Shown here piece by piece: positions 32,790 to 43,567 of a stretch of 64,000 nucleotides of DNA. Within the stretch, counting starts at the first letter, position 1; the number at the start of each line of letters is the position of its first letter. Location of the stretch: assembly GCA_947396885.1 (NCBI GenBank), contig OX377202.1, positions 23,808,001-23,872,000 on the forward strand. The letters run 5' to 3'. The translations under genes and the position numbers were made by a program. Source of the stretch: Heligmosomoides polygyrus polygyrus. Taxonomy: Eukaryota > Nematoda > Chromadorea > Rhabditida > Heligmosomidae. The notes beneath the pieces are model-generated. The model was not told the DNA's origin. It was given only the letters and a program-made list of their open reading frames with translations, and searched no databases.

Positions 32790-34505
32790 ACAAGAAGATC
32801 AAAGAAGTGACCATGGAGTTTCTCAAAACGACCTATATAGGGTTGTAAAGCATTGTCTCTGTAGCACCTTAGTGGTTACCAAATTTCCTGCGGTCCTCTA
32901 GATAGGTTAAAATGGCAAAAAACTGTACCGCTGCGGGGCGGGACGATAACGCAGAACTGACACAAAAGGTTTGTGTTTCATTGTTTGCTAGAACGTAGGA
33001 TTTAACAGACTCCTATTTGAAACGAGAAGGCACATTCTCGGGAGGCATTCACCACTAGCGCACCAGCGGCAGGATGGCCGAGTGGGTAGTAGACATTGGA
33101 TCCGACACTGATACGGATAATTCGGATTCGTCATTTTTTCCAAACCCTGCTTAAGAGGATTGTGCAAATAATGGCATCTTTGAAAAGCTTGCATCCTAGG
33201 GCAATTCGGATAGAGGCCATTTTCAGCAGATGAATTTCCAGGACATTTATATAACTGATTTTTGATAGGAAAACTGATATCCTATCCGATTCGGATATCC
33301 AATGTGTAATTCAATGATAAAACAGTTATTTGGATTATCTGAAAGTCTTTCCTGTTGATGCTTTTTTACTTTTATCTGAATCATTCGAAGATCCGGAGCT
33401 TCTCAAAATGTTGTTATTCGCATGGTCTTTTTAACCGGTATTGAAAAAATGACAAATTTCAAATTATCCGAATCACTGTCGGATCCAATGTCTAGTGGGT
33501 AGCGTTGCGCACTTGCGGGAGAGAGGTCAGACTCGATTCCGATGGTGTGGTTTGGGCAAAGCTGGGCGCACATCTTGCGTTCTTGTTACCGTAAAGTGCT
33601 GTTTTGTCTTTCGATTTTCAACCCTGAACCCTGATTTCAACCTCAAGGTCATGACACAAGAAACATTTCCAAAAGTAATATGGTATATGCATAACATACA
33701 ATACATATGTAAATAACATGAAAACTTCACAAACAAGATGCACAGCTTGAGTAGGCGAGCATCGTCCATGTGGCGCGCGTGGGTGGCAGCTGGATATGTG
33801 GTCAGGCATCCGGGTCGCTTCTCGACACCGGCGCACTACGCCTTCGATGAACTGCCGTCGACACGTCCTGCAAGGAAACCTCCGGCAGCTCTTCCTTCTT
33901 TTATCCGCTGCCGTTGGTGTCAGAGGGAGGCTGCTTTGCTTCGCGCATTTCGTATTATAGAACGTTGCCACAACTGTTAAACAGTTTATTGCATTTTTTT
34001 TGCGTGACTTGTGTTTCGAAGTAAAATCGTAGGTTGAGATCAGGGTTGGAAATCGAATATGACATCTAGACGTGACAAAAATGCAATTTACGGCAATAAA
34101 AATGCAAGATGTGCGCCTAGCAGTACCCCAACCACATCGTCGAAGTCGAATCCTCGACCTCTCCCTGCAAGTCCGCCACGCCATCCACTCAGCCATCCAG
34201 CCGTCGGTGCATTAGTGGTGGATGCCTCCCGAGAAAGTGCCTTCTCGTTTTGATTAGAAATCTATCAAATCCTAAGTTCTAGCAAACATTGAAGCTCCAT
34301 ACCTTTTGCAAGACGAATTCTGAGCACGACATGGGCATCCCAGGCTTCAGTTTTGCGTTATCGACCCGCACCGAAGCGGTACAGTTTTTTGCCAATTCTG
34401 ACCTACCCTGAGGTCCGCAGGAAAATTGGAAACCACTTCTCAGATAACGCTGTACAACCCTATATAGGTCGCTTTGAGAACGTCTGCGGTCACCTCTTTG
34501 ACCTT
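32790..34505. repeat. 1.7 kb inverted duplication with tRNA-like stretches in both arms
   Basis: The left arm (about 32790-33740, including a 405 bp insertion) is repeated inverted at about 33960-34505. Landmarks are CCTATATAGGGTTGTA near 32833 against its complement near 34447, GTACCGCTGCGGGGCGGG near 32925 against 34365, and GAGAAGGCACATTCTCGGGA near 33025 against 34230. Each arm holds GGATGGC(C/T)GAGTGG, followed about 40 bases on by a GAT/GACTCGATTC-like B-box. This recalls a serine-type tRNA promoter. The spacer is about 220 bases. Confidence 0.7.
33090..33494. mobile_element. 405 bp MITE, 8 bp target duplication (hAT-like)
   Basis: The left end TAGACATTGGATCCGACACT is repeated inverted at 33475-33494. 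The 8-base target GTGGGTAG flanks both ends (33082-33089 and 33495-33502). Removing element and one target copy restores the tRNA-like GGCCGAGTGGGTAGCGTTGC, as in the opposite arm. An 8 bp duplication is typical of hAT elements. The interior is non-coding, with ATCCGA/TCGGAT repeats. Confidence 0.85.
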
Positions 34506-34509
34506 CCCC

Positions 34510-35525
34510 GTCAGTTGCTTCAGTCGGTTTACCAGACTGATGCTTACGCTTATGTGCACGATTTGAAGTCGGAGTCAGTTTTTCTAAAGCGACAAAAGAC
34601 TGGACTTGTTCAACAAAATAATTGATGTGATCTGATGTTCTCTTCGGACATCCAGTCTTTGGCGTGCGGAAGAATTCCTTCTGATGTCCAGGCGGGGCGT
34701 GCTTCATAAATTCCAGTATACTGCTGCTGCAGACGATCCACAATCAGGACGACATATTTCGGCGTGTTACTCATATACGTATGGAACTCCTTGTCTCTGT
34801 CGGGACTAGCTCCCAACTAACCACGTGGAGGGATCTAGGGCCATTGACGAGGTAAACGTGAATGCCAATGTATCCATAAATCCTATAGCCGAAACAAGAG
34901 CGAGCCCGCAAACATGACGCTTTGGAGTTCGTCGCTAGCCAGCGTATCGCCTCGCTTTCGAATAGTGGGGAAAATAGTAAAATACCCGAGTGCGCGGTCC
35001 GTCTGTCATCCACGAATTCTATATAGTACCATGCGACCACAATCGAGATCCGGTAGGAAACATTCTCGTAGAGCGCTTTGACGGACATCGCATTTCAACA
35101 AGAAGCCTAGACATAGTCCATGCTAAGACACGGCGGTATGGCATCACCATGCGACAGTGGCTATGGTTCCCTGTCGCACGATGTCAACGATGCCGATTCT
35201 AATGCCCGCGCCAAGTTAGTTACATGGGCGCAACGCGATCTTAAAGCAGCATAATCATAAGGCTAGGCACAAGGGTCGAGCTTCCGTACAGAGATATCCA
35301 TTATCTGCCTGACCTTGAGGGCGATCGCTTCTGTAGACGACCATGTCGCGAACACGCGGGCAGCGGCAAGTATATTCTCGATGAGTAAGCCACAGGCTGT
35401 GAAAGGCAAAGCAGGTCCCTGCCGTCTATGCTCTAACAACGCGGCATTCATTGAGAGAGAAGCTGGGATATGTTCTTCGTTGCTCCAAATCCACTAATTA
35501 GGCGGCTGAATGTTACTAGTCCCTA
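34510..35525 (-). pseudogene. Sequence downstream of gypsy integrase, unassigned frames
   Basis: Broken minus-strand frames (for example 35263-35451 and 34771-35088) follow the integrase in transcription order. No protease, gag or envelope motif was recognised. They may be the element's 3' part or unrelated debris. Confidence 0.3.
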
Positions 35526-35529
35526 GGGC

Positions 35530-36110
35530 TCTGTAGGGGCCTTCATAATCCTTTACCAACCTGGGTGTTTTCCTGCTTCGCTTTCACGAGAGTTAATTGC
35601 GTGAACACCCTCTCTCCGACGCCTGCTAGCGTAAGGACCTCCACGTCCTTCCGGCGAACATAGACTTTTGCCATTTCAGCCCTACAAGCATCGGCCCGGT
35701 TACTCACTTCTTCTTATAGGTTGCATGCCGTTGAGGATCTCTCTTCTGCAATCGTCTAAGCAAACCTGGAATTTCGAGTCGGAATTTCAGAAAAAAAAGC
35801 AGTGGAACGCAATCCGCGATCAATCCCGTACAGCACAAAAACGGGCTTTCTCCAGTGGCTTTCGTGTTGCATGACATTACACTCGTAGATGGCACTCGCT
35901 GGCATTATATCCCACCCTCCGGAGAACTCAATTTTCTTCTTTAGCATTCGTTTTGGTCTGCCAATAGCTCCTTCACTGACACCATTTCTCCTAACATCAG
36001 TACCTTTTGTAACCGAATGCTTAATTCCTGCTACGTTAGTAAGCAGTTCCAACAACGAATTTAGGAACTCCGTCCCTTGGTCTGTGGCGACTTGTTAGAG
36101 GTGCCATCTT
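35530..36110 (-). pseudogene. Ty3/gypsy-type retroelement integrase, decayed
   Basis: Minus-strand translation gives ATDQGTEFLN near 36070-36095 (the second catalytic Asp of the DDE core). SVTKGTDVRRNGVSEGAIG follows, carrying the catalytic Glu, then RMLKKKIEFSGGWDIM and FVLYGIDRG. After a frame change comes GERVFTQLTLVKAK, in the position of the C-terminal integrase tail. Integrase joins element cDNA to the chromosome. Several frame changes make it inactive. The upstream part lies beyond the RTE insertion, at 39931-40120. Confidence 0.75.
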
Positions 36111-36337
36111 CCTCCTTCACAAATTTCCCTCAGTTACTCACTAGCACCGATTGGTGCTGGTCAAGTCTTCTGCCTTGATAGTTTGGCGTCTCCAGTATCA
36201 GTATCGTGTGAGACCAGTGAAGACAGGCCCAACTCAGTCATCATCATCGTCATCATTTTCAGTAGCGTTTGTCCCGCTTGATGGCGGGGTCCGCTCTTCT
36301 GGTGTGATGACGTCATTTCTCCCGATCATATGCTTGA

Positions 36338-39300
36338 TCAGGATGCACACCAGCTATCTTTAAGTTCAAGCGCAACGTATCTAGCCAACGTCTTCGGGCG
36401 TCCTCTGGGCCGTTTTCCAGGGACTTCAAGGTTCAAGCCAATCTTACAGACGGTGTCGTCGTTAGCGCCAAGCACGTGGCCATACCACCGTAGACGAGCT
36501 TCACGCAGCTTGTCGGCTATTGTGGCGACACCAAACCTTTGTCGTAAGGTGTCGTTGCGAACGCGGTCCCAACGCGTTACTCCGGCCGTCCACCTTAGCA
36601 TCTTTTATTTATTCATTTATTTATTCTGTCCGTGGACAGCGACGCGATACAATTAAGAAATACAATTAGACCAAACAAAACTCAACACAACAGCTCATTA
36701 AGAGAATTTAGTTTATACAACAAAACAAAACCTCGAAAACGACAGCAAACTATAAAGTTTTCTGGAGACACCTGTTAGCTAGTTTTTTGAATTGCCTTAG
36801 ACTGGTTGGTAGGCTATTTTTCTTTGAAAGCTTCAAAAATTCAACTCCTGCTCTGTTAGTGAAAAATGATGATCTTACATTGCTTTCTGCAGTGGGAACT
36901 TGGATTTTCAATTGGCCGCCTCTTGTGTTAGAAGGAGAGACTGAATAGAACTCTTGAAGAGGAAGGCGTGCCAGACCATTTATCAACTTATAAATCATGA
37001 CTAAATCATATTTTCTTCTACGGTAAGCGAGAGTATGTAGGTTAACGATCCTGTTTCTCTGTGATGCTGAAGGTAAGGTGTTGTAATTATATCCGTGAAT
37101 TCTTATCCAAAGCTTCCTTGTGAAGTTGTTTTGTACTGATTCAACTCTAGCTACTTCTCGTTTACATCTATCTTCGTCTCCATTACACTGAGGCGGCTTT
37201 CAATCTCCTTCGTCACGGACCAACACTCAGCACCGTTCGTCGCTATCGGGCGGACGACTGTTCTATACACCTTTGATTTGAGGTGCTCGGGTATTGCCTT
37301 ATCGCAGAGCACCCCAGTCAGCGAGCGCCATTTGGACCAGGCTGCACTCACACGCGCATTCACCTCCAACTTTAGGCTGCCATCGGACGTGACTGTTGAC
37401 CCGAGATACTTGAAAGATATCACTCGTGAGAGCTCAGTACCATTGATCTTGATAGATCCGAGCTCATTCACATCCGTCGTCAAGTACTCCGTCTTTTTGA
37501 CATTCAGCTTGAGTCCAAACAATGCCAAGCGATCGCAGCATTCCTGTGCCTGTCGCTCGAGTTCGGTTTTGTCTTCACACGCAAGCATGACGTCATCGAC
37601 ATACAGCAACATCCAAGGAGCTGCGTTTTGGATATCTCGTGTAACTGCATCCATGACGACCACGAAGAGCAGTGGGGAGAGCACAGACCCTTGGTGCACT
37701 CCGACAGAGATGGGAAACTCCATCGAGGTACCCGCTGATGCTCGCACTTGGCTTACTTGGCACGAGTGGAGGATGCGCACCCACTCCATAAGCCATTCAG
37801 GGATGCCGTGTCGTACCATATAACTTCTCGCGGAACGCATTCTAAGGCTTCTCCAAGCCCAGGAAGGCAAAATGCACCGGTTTCTGTTTCTCGCGGTGCT
37901 TCTCTAGCAGAAGACGAACGGCGTGTATGGCATCAACCGTCCCACAGCCAGCAACGAAACCACACTGATTATAGGAAAGCTGGACGACATCCCGGATACG
38001 TCTATCGACAATTCGCTCAAAGACTTTCATGGTGTGCGAAAGTAGGCGAATCGGACGGTAGCTAGCGCAGTTCGCAGGGCTGCCCTTCTTCTTCCAAATC
38101 GGAATAGTGTGCTTTGCCGCCAACTTTCAGGCACTTTCTTTTCAGCAACAACCTCATTGAAAAACTCTGTCAGCCAGTCAGCAGGCACCAGCCCTTCGAC
38201 TTTCACCGGCAGGTCATCAGGACCAGTGGCTTTGCCTGACTTCATCTTCCTCAGGACTGCTTCAGTTTCGCTCACTGATCTTCAACGGGACCGTGTACAG
38301 GTGAAGCAAAAAGAACAGCAAGATGTTCAAATCCTACATTCGAGATTTTCTCAAAGTAGTAGTGCCATTGCTTCACAGCCTTCTTACAATCCATCAGAAG
38401 ATGACCGTTCTCGTCGCTAATGCCAAAGAACATCTCTATGTCTTCTGCTTGGCGACAGCGAGCTTTGGCGAGGCAGTAAAGATAACGCGCGCCTTCGCGC
38501 GTCTCCAGTTTTTCACTCACATCAGCGTAGTATGCGGCTTTAGCAGCGGCCACTGCCTTCTTTGCCGCTTTCTTCGCTTCCCGATAATGCCGCCAATTAT
38601 AGACTGTTTTGTCACCGATAAATACGTGATACAGCCGTTTCTTCTCCCTGACCTTCTCTCTGACATCGTCAGTCCACAGACAAGCCTGCTTCGACCCAAC
38701 GCCGTCCAGGCTTCGCTGTGCCGAGTTCGAGGCGTGCAGCCCGAACTCGGCACAACGAAGCATCGGTAGCATCCTTCCAGGTTTCGTCGACAGTTGTCAC
38801 CGTCGTCTACCGAATGCGAGAAATAACTGCCGCTTCCTTCTCTTTCGGTCGCCACCATTTGATTCTAGCCGTCCTGCAGCGCTCGACACGCTTACACCTT
38901 GGAGGTGTGATCTTAAGCGAGCATATCAGTGGACGATGTTGCGTGGCAACCGTCTCATACGGCACAGTCTTCGCGTCTGTGACGAGGCCTTGGTCGCGAC
39001 GCCTAACAAGGACATAGCCAATCTGCGTTTTGGCATTCCCACTATAAAACGAGATGAGGTGGGAGTCACGCTTTCGAAATTTGGTATTCACGATGATGAG
39101 GTCGTGTGAGTAAGCATACTCAAGTATACGCTCACCATCGGCGTTGCGTGACCCATAGCCAAAACCACCATGACAGCTGTAGCCCTCTTTCGCTGCTCCG
39201 ACGTGACCGTTAAGGTCACCTGCCACAAAAACCATATCTTGTAACGGCACTTCCGCTGTCTTCTCATCAAGCAGGGACCAGAACTCGTCCTTGGTTTGCT

Positions 39301-39841
39301 CGGAGCAACCTGTCTGCGGAGCATACGCGGAAAAGAAATGACATCATCGCTCTTCTACGGCGACAACAATCTTCATCAAGCGGTCATCGAAACGTTCTAC
39401 GCTTGCAATCGCGTCACGGAAACGCTCGGAGACGATCATACCGACACCACTGGTGGTCCTGGGACTGCCGCACAGAACGGCCTTAAAGCTGCGGCCATTG
39501 TCCCTCGACTTGCAGCAGGACCACCTTGTCTCCTGTACCGCACAGAAATCTATCTTTCTTCGCTCCAGTGCTTCTACCAACTCACACGAGCGGCCCGTCA
39601 ACGTACCCACATTCAACGTTGCTACGCGGGTCTTTTCTACGTTGCGGGACTTTCGGACTAGCTCAGTTGCCCCCCGATCCCATCTTCGCACCAGGGACCC
39701 TCGCATACTTCTCACACTCTCCGGGCTTTGCGAGTGCGCGTCGGCTCCCGCGGATCTCGAGATCTCTGAAACGTCATTAACCATATGATGTGACACAAAA
39801 TGTTCGTAGGCCGGCCTGTCACTAGGGCCTGTCGCCTGCAT
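36338..39841 (-). pseudogene. RTE-A endonuclease / reverse transcriptase ORF, frameshifted
   Basis: The endonuclease starts with RVATLNVGTLTGRSCELVEA and IDFCAVQETRW (about 39600-39540). It continues after a frame change with VFVAGDLNGHVGAA near 39210. The reverse transcriptase follows: KMKSGKATGPDDLPVK (38230), ASYRPIRLLSHTMKVFERIV (38060), GVHQGSVLSPLLF (37700) and the catalytic YVDD (37592-37603). KYLGSTVTSDGSLKLEVNAR comes next. The C-terminal block MLRWTAGVTRWDRVRN, then REARLRWYGHVL, resumes at 36599 beyond the nested insertion. At least three frame changes and the insertion inactivate it. In life the protein nicks target DNA and reverse-transcribes its RNA there. Confidence 0.9.
36605..37169 (-). 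mobile_element. CR1-like LINE 3' fragment nested in RTE-A
   Basis: ATCTT flanks both ends (36600-36604 and 37170-37174), and removing the insert restores the RTE reading frame between METK and MLRW. The 3' tail is TTTA-type (36605-36630). The minus frame encodes the end of a CR1-like ORF2: VESVQNNFTRKLW near 37140, YDLVMIYKLINGLARLPLQE, FYSVSPSNTRGGQLK and LSKKNSLPTSLRQFKKLANR. It is a different subfamily from the copies at 13.9 and 46.3 kb. Confidence 0.88.
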
Positions 39842-39930
39842 CGATTATCCGTGATTAGCTCGGCTTGCAAAGGCAAGCAGTTTCCAGTGGGACCACGTGG
39901 AGGAACGGACATCGCCACCAGGCCCAACTC

Positions 39931-40300
39931 TTAGTCCTCCACTGCAAACACGTCGTTGCTTTCTTCTCTTTTCTTTTTTTCGTCGATTCTTTCTGTTTGC
40001 AGTTCTTGCGGTGGAGGACGTCCCCTCGCTCTAGGATCGTTCCAGTGGGCGTCTTCCCAATTATCCACCCTTTCGCCACTGCGAAAGATTATGGGCTCCT
40101 TTGTTGAGTTGGCCATTACCACAGCTGCAGTTCCATTCGCTTCAACACGGCAGACACCAGACGAAATTCTATCGGCTGTTGATGTAAAAATTGCCTCAGT
40201 CCACCATGCAGGGCATCTAATCTTAACACATTCTCAACTGTCCAGAGGCAGCAAGCACCCTACCTTCACCGAATTGGCCCCGGAGTCACAATTATGTTCG
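39931..40300 (-). pseudogene. Gypsy remnant continuing beyond the RTE insertion (tentative)
   Basis: The frame 39931-40122 (VMANSTKEPIIFRSGERVDN, then ESNDVFAVED) abuts the RTE target duplication. No diagnostic motif is present, so the link to the integrase rests only on position. Confidence 0.3.
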
Positions 40301-40304
40301 GCTC

Positions 40305-40690
40305 AACCGTGCCCCTTCATCAAGCCAGAATTTGATTAAATTTTATTAGCAACAACAACAACAACAACAATAAATCCACAAATGAAAGTGCTGAGCGGTG
40401 CCACGCATGAGGAGGAGGAGGGATCCTTTGTGTGCAGGAGGGCTCGTCCTGAAGCGCTGGAAGCATCGGGAACGTCGATAGCATCGAGTCCAAGAAAAAC
40501 GGGGAGCGTTGCATCCGCCTTTTGAGTACCCATTGGGGCCCATTTTACTGGCTTAGTGGCGGCCAGATCGCCTTGATTTTCCATTTGCCAATGCCTGCTG
40601 GTAGCGCCTGCTATAGCCGCCCCATTTTTTATTACCTTTGGAGCTAAGTGGCTCGGGGAAGCGTCATGATGTAGGGGAGCCCTACACAAC
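40305..40690 (-). repeat. Dispersed repeat with AAC-rich end, copy 2
   Basis: Partner of 32270-32685. The minus frame 40336-40689 is open for 117 codons and ends in a Val run encoded by (AAC)n. It is probably a dead element fragment and not a host gene. Confidence 0.55.
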
Positions 40691-40914
40691 GGTTTTTGTT
40701 ACATGAAACTAAAGATTTTATGCAACACTGGTGTACTTTTCATCTATGATGAACTGGGCTATGCCAATTCTAATGTAATTAGGCATTAATGTGTGTTCTT
40801 ACCAAATCGGATAACCACTCAGACTCGAACCACAAGATGACCCCATTGAGCCGCCTTGGGCCATACTCTCATTCTTATGCCCTTTTGCACACCAGTTGAA
40901 CGAGAACCGCCACT

Positions 40915-41115
40915 GACTGGATTCCGCAGGTTGTCAAGAGAACACCAAGACGCCTACCAACACGTTGGTTCAAATTCTTCGTGAAAGCCCTGAACGAACA
41001 ATATGACCCTTTTCGTCTCCATCAAGGGAGGAGGATCCATTGGAGCACTCTGGCACACGACGGGGACGAATGGAGACCCTGGTGGCGCCCGCTCAAAAAA
41101 CTCGATTATCAACGG
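40915..41115 (+). pseudogene. RTE-B LINE C-terminal fragment
   Basis: The plus frame reads PRRLPTRWFKFFVKALNEQY, DPFRLHQGRRIHWSTLAHDG and DEWRPWWRPL. This resembles the C-terminal tail of the RTE-B protein, whose counterpart on the minus strand lies at 49.2-49.4 kb. Nothing upstream matches, so it is 5'-truncated. Confidence 0.7.
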
Positions 41116-41164
41116 GGTGATAGGTGACACAGGTAAGTGGTAACGTGAGCCTAGCATAATCCAT

Positions 41165-42030
41165 TAAGAGGGGAGCAGTTCAACTTGGAAGGCACACTGG
41201 TTGACCATTATAGCACTCTCTTTGGTCTGGAAAGTGTGGCCTGGCGTGCAAACGGTTTTAATGAATTTTTTGTTGCCTCCCTCTGCTTTCTGACAGGTGT
41301 AAGCCATTGTTCGTGTAGCGCTTCATGAATTCTGGATTATCTCTCGAAATGCATTCTGTTCTAACTTCGAAGCCAAAGTTTATTTCACATCCAAAATGCT
41401 TTTAAGTGCAAGCACTCTGAGAACAATTGACCAAAAAATAAGAACATCTCATGTGTATCAAATGACACAAAGACATAGTGAAAGTGCTAGCGGACTAGAC
41501 CAGCGAAGTAAGTAGAAGCGTTGCGAATTTAAACGCAAAAGGACGGTATTAAAACGTTTTACATCGAATCAACAAATCACGCTAAAAAACTACAGCATTC
41601 GTAAAAATGTCCAACAAATATCAATAAATTTTATTAATAAATACAGAGTATGACAGACGCACTCTATGAGATTCTATTTGTTTCCCTAATTTCTGCAGGA
41701 ACTGCAAGCAGAAAGCATGATATGCGTTCTTCTTCGTAGAAAAGTCAGCTTCTGTTGGACAAAATAATAAAATTCTTAGAGCGCAATTGCTTGAGTAAGT
41801 GAATAAGTGAACACTTCGGCGGCAGTGGGCAAGCCCAATGTGAAGGGTAGTTAAGAGCTAACAATGAATTATGGTGGTCAGACAAACTGTAGGAAAACTG
41901 CAAAATGCTACATTTCCCTATGTTGAATTGTAGATGGCATAAAGGATGGTTGTCATTCATTGTTACCTTAAACATTGAGCCAGTACTTGAACACATTTGC
42001 TTAAGCATGGAGCGGCTGGTAGAGAGGCTA
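41165..42030. other. No gene recognised
   Basis: AT-rich, with no conserved frame or repeat. Confidence 0.4.
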
Positions 42031-42068
42031 TATGTTGTTATAGGATGTTTTGTTGCGATCAAAACTCT

Positions 42069-42139
42069 TGCGCCAGGCGGGACTCGAACCCGCATCTTCT
42101 GCTTTCCGGGCAGCGATGTTCGGCTTACACCACCGGCGC
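42069..42139 (-). tRNA. tRNA-like sequence, left arm (probably pseudo)
   Basis: On the minus strand the acceptor GCGCCGG pairs with CTGGCGC (one G-T). The D stem is GTGT/ACAT, the anticodon stem GCTGC/GCAGA with one mismatch, and the T stem GCGGG/CCCGC closes a TTCGAGT loop. The anticodon loop CCGGAAA would read GGA (serine codon UCC). It lacks U33 and the long variable arm of a serine tRNA, so I treat it as a tRNA-like or pseudo-tRNA. Confidence 0.5.
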
Positions 42140-42213
42140 TGTTTGACCGCACGTATCACGGGTGGGTGCTGACAGACCTCGAGGATATCGCGGTTGTTAC
42201 GTGCGGTCAAACA

Positions 42214-42284
42214 GCGCCGATGGTGTAAGGCGAACATCGCTGCCCGGAAAGCAGAAGATGCGGGTTTGAGTCCCGCCTGGCGCA
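42214..42284 (+). tRNA. tRNA-like sequence, right arm (probably pseudo)
   Basis: Inverted copy of the left-arm unit, differing at a few positions (acceptor GCGCCGA, T loop TTTGAGT). The same oddities apply: a C at position 33 and no long variable arm. The intact B-box-like GGGTTTGAGTCCC could still bind TFIIIC. Confidence 0.45.
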
Positions 42285-42324
42285 AGAGCTTTGATCGCAA
42301 CAAAACATCCTGTAACAACATTGA

Positions 42325-43560
42325 GCCAATAACTTGTGTTTTAATAGCTACGCTTGCGAAGAATAATAAAAAATAGAGTACTAAGAGGAGTAAACTAGTA
42401 AGAAACCTGAAAGATGCAGTGATAAAGAGACCCAATTTCTGTGAAACTTGTCGTTGCAGCCTTTCTAGGTGGTGCTATGTCTCATTCAAAAAACCGTTTA
42501 TCCAAACCTGAAGCTCTTCGGAGCACTCTCCTTCTGCAAACTGATTGCTAACATCCCGATCTATGGTAAAGTGTGGGACCCCTCATGCCTCCACTAGGAT
42601 AAGATAAATATCCTGGCCAGCGAACACGACATGTATGCTACGACGAATGAAAGCTATCAGGTTGCGATCTATGTACGAAGAGCAAATTTGAAATTTCTTT
42701 TGTGCGCAAAGTACCAATAGGACAACAAGTGTCAGAAACCCCACGTGCAGCACTACAGAGAGTCATATAAACGGAGACACCACTTTGAGCAGCAGAGCAT
42801 ATGAAAGAAACACGAAGGAAGTCGAAAAATCTGCTCGAACTCCTGAAGAGCGTCACAGAAGCATTCGATCTGGATATCGATTTATTTGATGGAAAATTTC
42901 GCACCTGAGCCATTTTAATCAAAAGGACAACAAAAGAATCAAAAGAATTTACTTTGGAACATCGTAACATGTTACGCTTAGGAGCAAAGTTACTCACATG
43001 GAGGCTACCGCTAAACCCAGAAGAGGGTGCAGGTGGATAGCATTTCAACGTCATTTTAAAGCCATTTTTACGGCGAAGTTCAAAACATGTTTTTCGGGTA
43101 GTTTTGAAGAGTTTTGAAACCCGCCTGATGGTACGGCGAATAGTTTCACCACCGATGAAATTCGGCTCAAATACCGGTGGAAATTCTGTAGGTGGTTCAC
43201 AACCTTTTGGGTCTCCGAGAATGCGGCGTTGCGTGGTCAGCCATGATGTGGTACGCCAATTTGTTCAGTATTCCATCCATAACGAGTAATATAAGACTAT
43301 CGGCTGCTCAGGAATAAGACTAAACAATGGGCTTCGATTACATTGAGAAATACTCGAACTTTCTCCGTACCTTGACGCGAATGGAGGAAGGTAGACGTTT
43401 TATAGCACCACGAGAGTGCCAATAATTCCAAAAAATTGAATTCAACGCTATAAAATCGTCAGCAAACGTAAATAATGGTCTGCCAACTTCAGTGGGCTGA
43501 CCCACTGCCCCTCTTCCAACTCAATCCGAAACGGCGATGGAACCTCTAACGCTTTTCCAA
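42325..43560. other. No gene recognised
   Basis: A plus-strand stretch near 42815-42905 reads RRKSKNLLELLKSVTEAFDL and could be an exon, but no family is recognised. The rest is unassigned. Confidence 0.3.
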
Positions 43561-43567
43561 TGCGATT

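Larger units (their letters stand above)
36236..39918 (-). mobile_element. RTE-A LINE, near full length, inserted in the gypsy remnant
   Basis: The element is flanked by the 12-base repeat CAGGCCCAACTC (36224-36235 and 39919-39930), read as its target duplication. Its 3' end is a TGATGA-type tail (36236-36258), as in RTE elements. In minus-strand order it encodes an apurinic endonuclease and a reverse transcriptase with C-terminal domain. Subtracting the nested 565 bp LINE leaves about 3.1 kb, close to a full-length RTE. Gypsy-derived sequence lies on both sides. Confidence 0.85.
42033..42320. repeat. 288 bp palindrome with a tRNA-like sequence in each arm
   Basis: Arms of about 123 bases (42033-42155 and 42198-42320) are nearly perfect inverted copies around a 42-base spacer. 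Each arm includes a 71-base tRNA-like unit flanked by shared sequence. A transcript through it would fold as one long hairpin. Confidence 0.92.

Noticed and set aside
33618..34196. 192-codon minus-strand ORF as a host gene
   Set aside because: It spans the spacer and both inner arms of an inverted duplication and contains tRNA-like sequence, so it is not a natural coding unit.
34279..34743. 154-codon minus-strand ORF as a host gene
   Set aside because: Its second half lies in the outer arm of the inverted duplication and the rest has no motif.
37278..37823. 181-codon plus-strand ORF
   Set aside because: Antisense shadow of the RTE-A reverse transcriptase.
42069..42284. Two functional tRNA-Ser(GGA) genes
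   Set aside because: The anticodon loop lacks U33, the variable arm is too short for serine tRNA, and the two units are arms of one palindrome. Kept only as tRNA-like.
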